This document shows positions 4,389 to 5,701 of a DNA stretch of 5,701 nt, piece by piece. The position numbers and the translations under genes are program-made. The notes under the pieces were generated by a model. The model saw only the letters and a list, made by a program, of their open reading frames with translations, had not been told where the DNA came from and did not search any database. The DNA lies in NCBI GenBank assembly GCA_003500765.1, contig DNQL01000049.1, positions 1 to 5,701 on the forward strand, given 5' to 3'. How positions within the stretch are numbered: position 1 is the first letter of the stretch; every line of letters starts with the position of its first letter. Source of the stretch: Elusimicrobiota bacterium (GTDB taxonomy: Bacteria > Elusimicrobiota > Elusimicrobia > Elusimicrobiales > UBA9959).

Positions 4389-5701
4389 CTTCCCTCCGGC
4401 CCCGGGGCCCGCTCGGCGGAAGCCGAACCGGTCCAGAGGTTCACTTTAAAAACATGGAGATTCTTGATCTGGGGCTTGCGTCCCCGGCCCGCCGGCAGTT
4501 CTTCGCGCAGCATGACGCGGTATTCGGGCCCGCCGGCATGCTCGGCCAGCCAGCTGTCCTGCGGCAGCGGGCGTATGCCCCTGGCGCGCATCAGCGAGAC
4601 CTCGGCGGCCCTGGCCTGCAGCAGCGTCGGCCCGCCGGACTTGAACCGGGAATTCTTTACGTATTCGACGGCCTCGTTCAGGGCCTGGCCGCTTATGTAC
4701 CGGAGCCGCTTATCGGCCTCGGCCGCGTCTATGGGGCTCAGGCAGTGTATCTGCGCGTTCCTGGCGTCGGCCAGGGCCCCCCCATGGTCGCCCAGGCGTA
4801 CCAGGGCGTCGGCGCGGCCCATGTAAAGAGGGCACTGCTCTTTCGACGAAAGCTCTTTCTTGACCAGGAGGTTCCCGTAAAGGTCCACGGCCTCCCGGTA
4901 GCGGTTGAGGAAGCGCAGGCTGTCGGCCTGGTAAAAGGTGTACCAGAAGATGTCCTCGGGCGAGAAACCGACGGGGTAGAAGCGCGAGGCCTCGACGGTC
5001 CTGGCGCAGGAGGCCGCCGCCTTGTCGTAGATCTTCATGAAGAACTGGGTCGCGCAGAGGTACCCGGAAGTGCGCGGGTCCATCGGGTCGGTCTCGGCCA
5101 GTTTCTGCGCCATGGACAGGGCCTGGGGGAACTCTCCTTTCTCCAGAGAGGCTTCTATCGGCGCGAAGAAGTTCCAGATATACGGCCTGGCCCATCCGCC
5201 GCCATCGGCCACGAAGGAGATATAGTCGTCCTTCCAGGAGGAATCGCCCTCTTTCAGCCGGTACTTCAGTACGGCGGCGTTCTCCTCCATCAGGAAGACC
5301 TCGAGCGCGTCGAATTCCCACTTGCCCACGCGCTTCGCGTAGTCCTCGCTGTTCTTGCGGTATTCCTCGTAAGGGCAGGACTCCCTGGAATTGGCGGAGA
5401 GCAGCTTGTACGAGGTTTCATAGTCGCCCGCGGACAGCGCCGACAGATAGCGCCTGGCCGTAAGCATGAGCCTGAACTTGGGCACATAGGGGCTGAGCAG
5501 CAGGGCCGCCATTCCGGCCAGGCCGGCCGCCAGCAGGACGTAGAAAACGGCCATCTTGGGGCTGAACAGCTTGAAATTTTTGGCCGCGGACCTGCGGGAA
5601 GAGGACTGGCGCTGGCTGGAGGACCGCCCGGAAACCGAGGGCTTGGCCGGGGATTTCTCCGGGGGCGGGCCGGCCGGTTTCTCGGGCGCGGGCGCGGGGG
5701 C
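4385..5701 (-). CDS. Partial CDS: membrane-anchored protein with NTF2-like and TPR-like domains (5' end outside window)
   Basis: I do not recognise this gene by name. The frame is open to the right edge, 438 codons plus stop. An internal Met at 5554 has no Shine-Dalgarno sequence and sits at the membrane helix, so the true start is probably beyond the window; the extra 49 residues are Pro/Ala/Lys-rich, then Ser/Arg-rich. Numbering from that Met: a hydrophobic helix (about 2-24), then about 29-130, resembling an NTF2-like/DUF4878-type domain (RRYLSALSAGDYETSYKLL at 34-52, closing with GGGWARPYIW). TPR-like helical pairs follow at about 133-160, 163-190, 204-232 and 243-270, each with the small-residue and aromatic pattern of TPRs. 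The basic tail before the helix suggests the tail is cytoplasmic and the rest outside the inner membrane. Five cysteines (60, 167, 183, 241, 271) fall in the exported part. The last codons overlap accC. The role is unknown; envelope scaffolding is only a guess. Confidence 0.8.
   Translation of the reverse strand, partial: APAPAPEKPAGPPPEKSPAKPSVSGRSSSQRQSSSRRSAAKNFKLFSPKMAVFYVLLAAGLAGMAALLLSPYVPKFRLMLTARRYLSALSAGDYETSYKLLSANSRESCPYEEYRKNSEDYAKRVGKWEFDALEVFLMEENAAVLKYRLKEGDSSWKDDYISFVADGGGWARPYIWNFFAPIEASLEKGEFPQALSMAQKLAETDPMDPRTSGYLCATQFFMKIYDKAAASCARTVEASRFYPVGFSPEDIFWYTFYQADSLRFLNRYREAVDLYGNLLVKKELSSKEQCPLYMGRADALVRLGDHGGALADARNAQIHCLSPIDAAEADKRLRYISGQALNEAVEYVKNSRFKSGGPTLLQARAAEVSLMRARGIRPLPQDSWLAEHAGGPEYRVMLREELPAGRGRKPQIKNLHVFKVNLWTGSASAERAPGPEGR
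4392..4397 (-). promoter_or_regulatory. Shine-Dalgarno site of accC inside the upstream gene
   Basis: The minus strand reads GGAGGG, then AAG and the ATG at 4388. The site is embedded in the last codons of the upstream TPR-protein gene, whose TGA shares bases with the accC ATG (ATGA). This arrangement favours coupled translation of the two genes. Confidence 0.7.

Noticed and set aside
4777..4783. Run of seven C as a possible frameshift site in the TPR gene
   Set aside because: The reading frame and the TPR-like pattern (LVRLGDHGGALADA) continue intact across it, so there is no sign of a frameshift.
1290..4826. A plus-strand open frame of 1178 codons, antisense to the SPT-like, rfaE2 and accC genes
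   Set aside because: It is in codon register with the three minus-strand genes, which happen to share one frame. Stops could arise only from TTA, CTA or TCA codons in those genes, and this GC-rich genome avoids them. The translation is Ala/Gly/His/Arg-rich without domains, while the minus strand encodes clear enzymes.
4385..5554. Reading the TPR protein as a complete 389-residue gene starting at 5554
   Set aside because: There is no ribosome site before that ATG, and the frame continues upstream to the edge with a basic low-complexity tail typical of a cytoplasmic extension before a membrane helix. I treat it as 5'-partial.

Overview
The window is a GC-rich bacterial segment in which every gene I can support lies on the minus strand, so it reads from high to low coordinates. 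There are six coding regions: two cut by the window edges and four complete. The gaps are very short: a 4-base overlap, 0, 66, 6 and 45 bases. It looks like one co-directional gene string, probably an operon with possible internal promoters. I see no rRNA, tRNA, CRISPR array, insertion sequence or integrase. No stretch over 300 bases lacks a gene.

In transcription order: (1) a 5'-truncated membrane-anchored protein with a basic, Pro/Ser-rich N-terminal tail, one membrane helix, a probable NTF2-like domain and TPR-like repeats (4385 to beyond 5701). (2) AccC, the biotin carboxylase subunit of acetyl-CoA carboxylase (3009-4388), which overlaps gene 1 by ATGA. (3) A stand-alone heptose-1-phosphate adenylyltransferase, RfaE2/HldE C-terminal domain type (2547-3008), whose ATG abuts the accC stop. 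(4) An alpha-oxoamine synthase whose motifs look most like bacterial serine palmitoyltransferase (1275-2480). (5) A two-lobed GNAT-fold acyltransferase of the YghO / bacterial ceramide synthase-like type (156-1268). (6) The first 36 codons of a Pro-rich protein running off the left edge (1-110).

The common theme is the Gram-negative cell envelope. AccC feeds malonyl-CoA into fatty acid synthesis and RfaE2 makes ADP-heptose for the LPS inner core. The last complete pair could form a sphingolipid module: the synthase condenses an acyl thioester with an amino acid to make a long-chain base, and the GNAT protein N-acylates that base to a ceramide. This pairing is the most interesting part of the window. 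It is inferred from motifs and adjacency; no 3-keto reductase or dedicated acyl carrier protein is visible here.

The organism is a Gram-negative bacterium, given heptose synthesis. Its DNA is GC-rich yet uses ATA (Ile) and AGG (Arg) codons fairly freely, while TTA, CTA and TCA codons are absent from long stretches. I cannot assign a phylum with confidence; a less-studied lineage such as Elusimicrobiota is a guess only.
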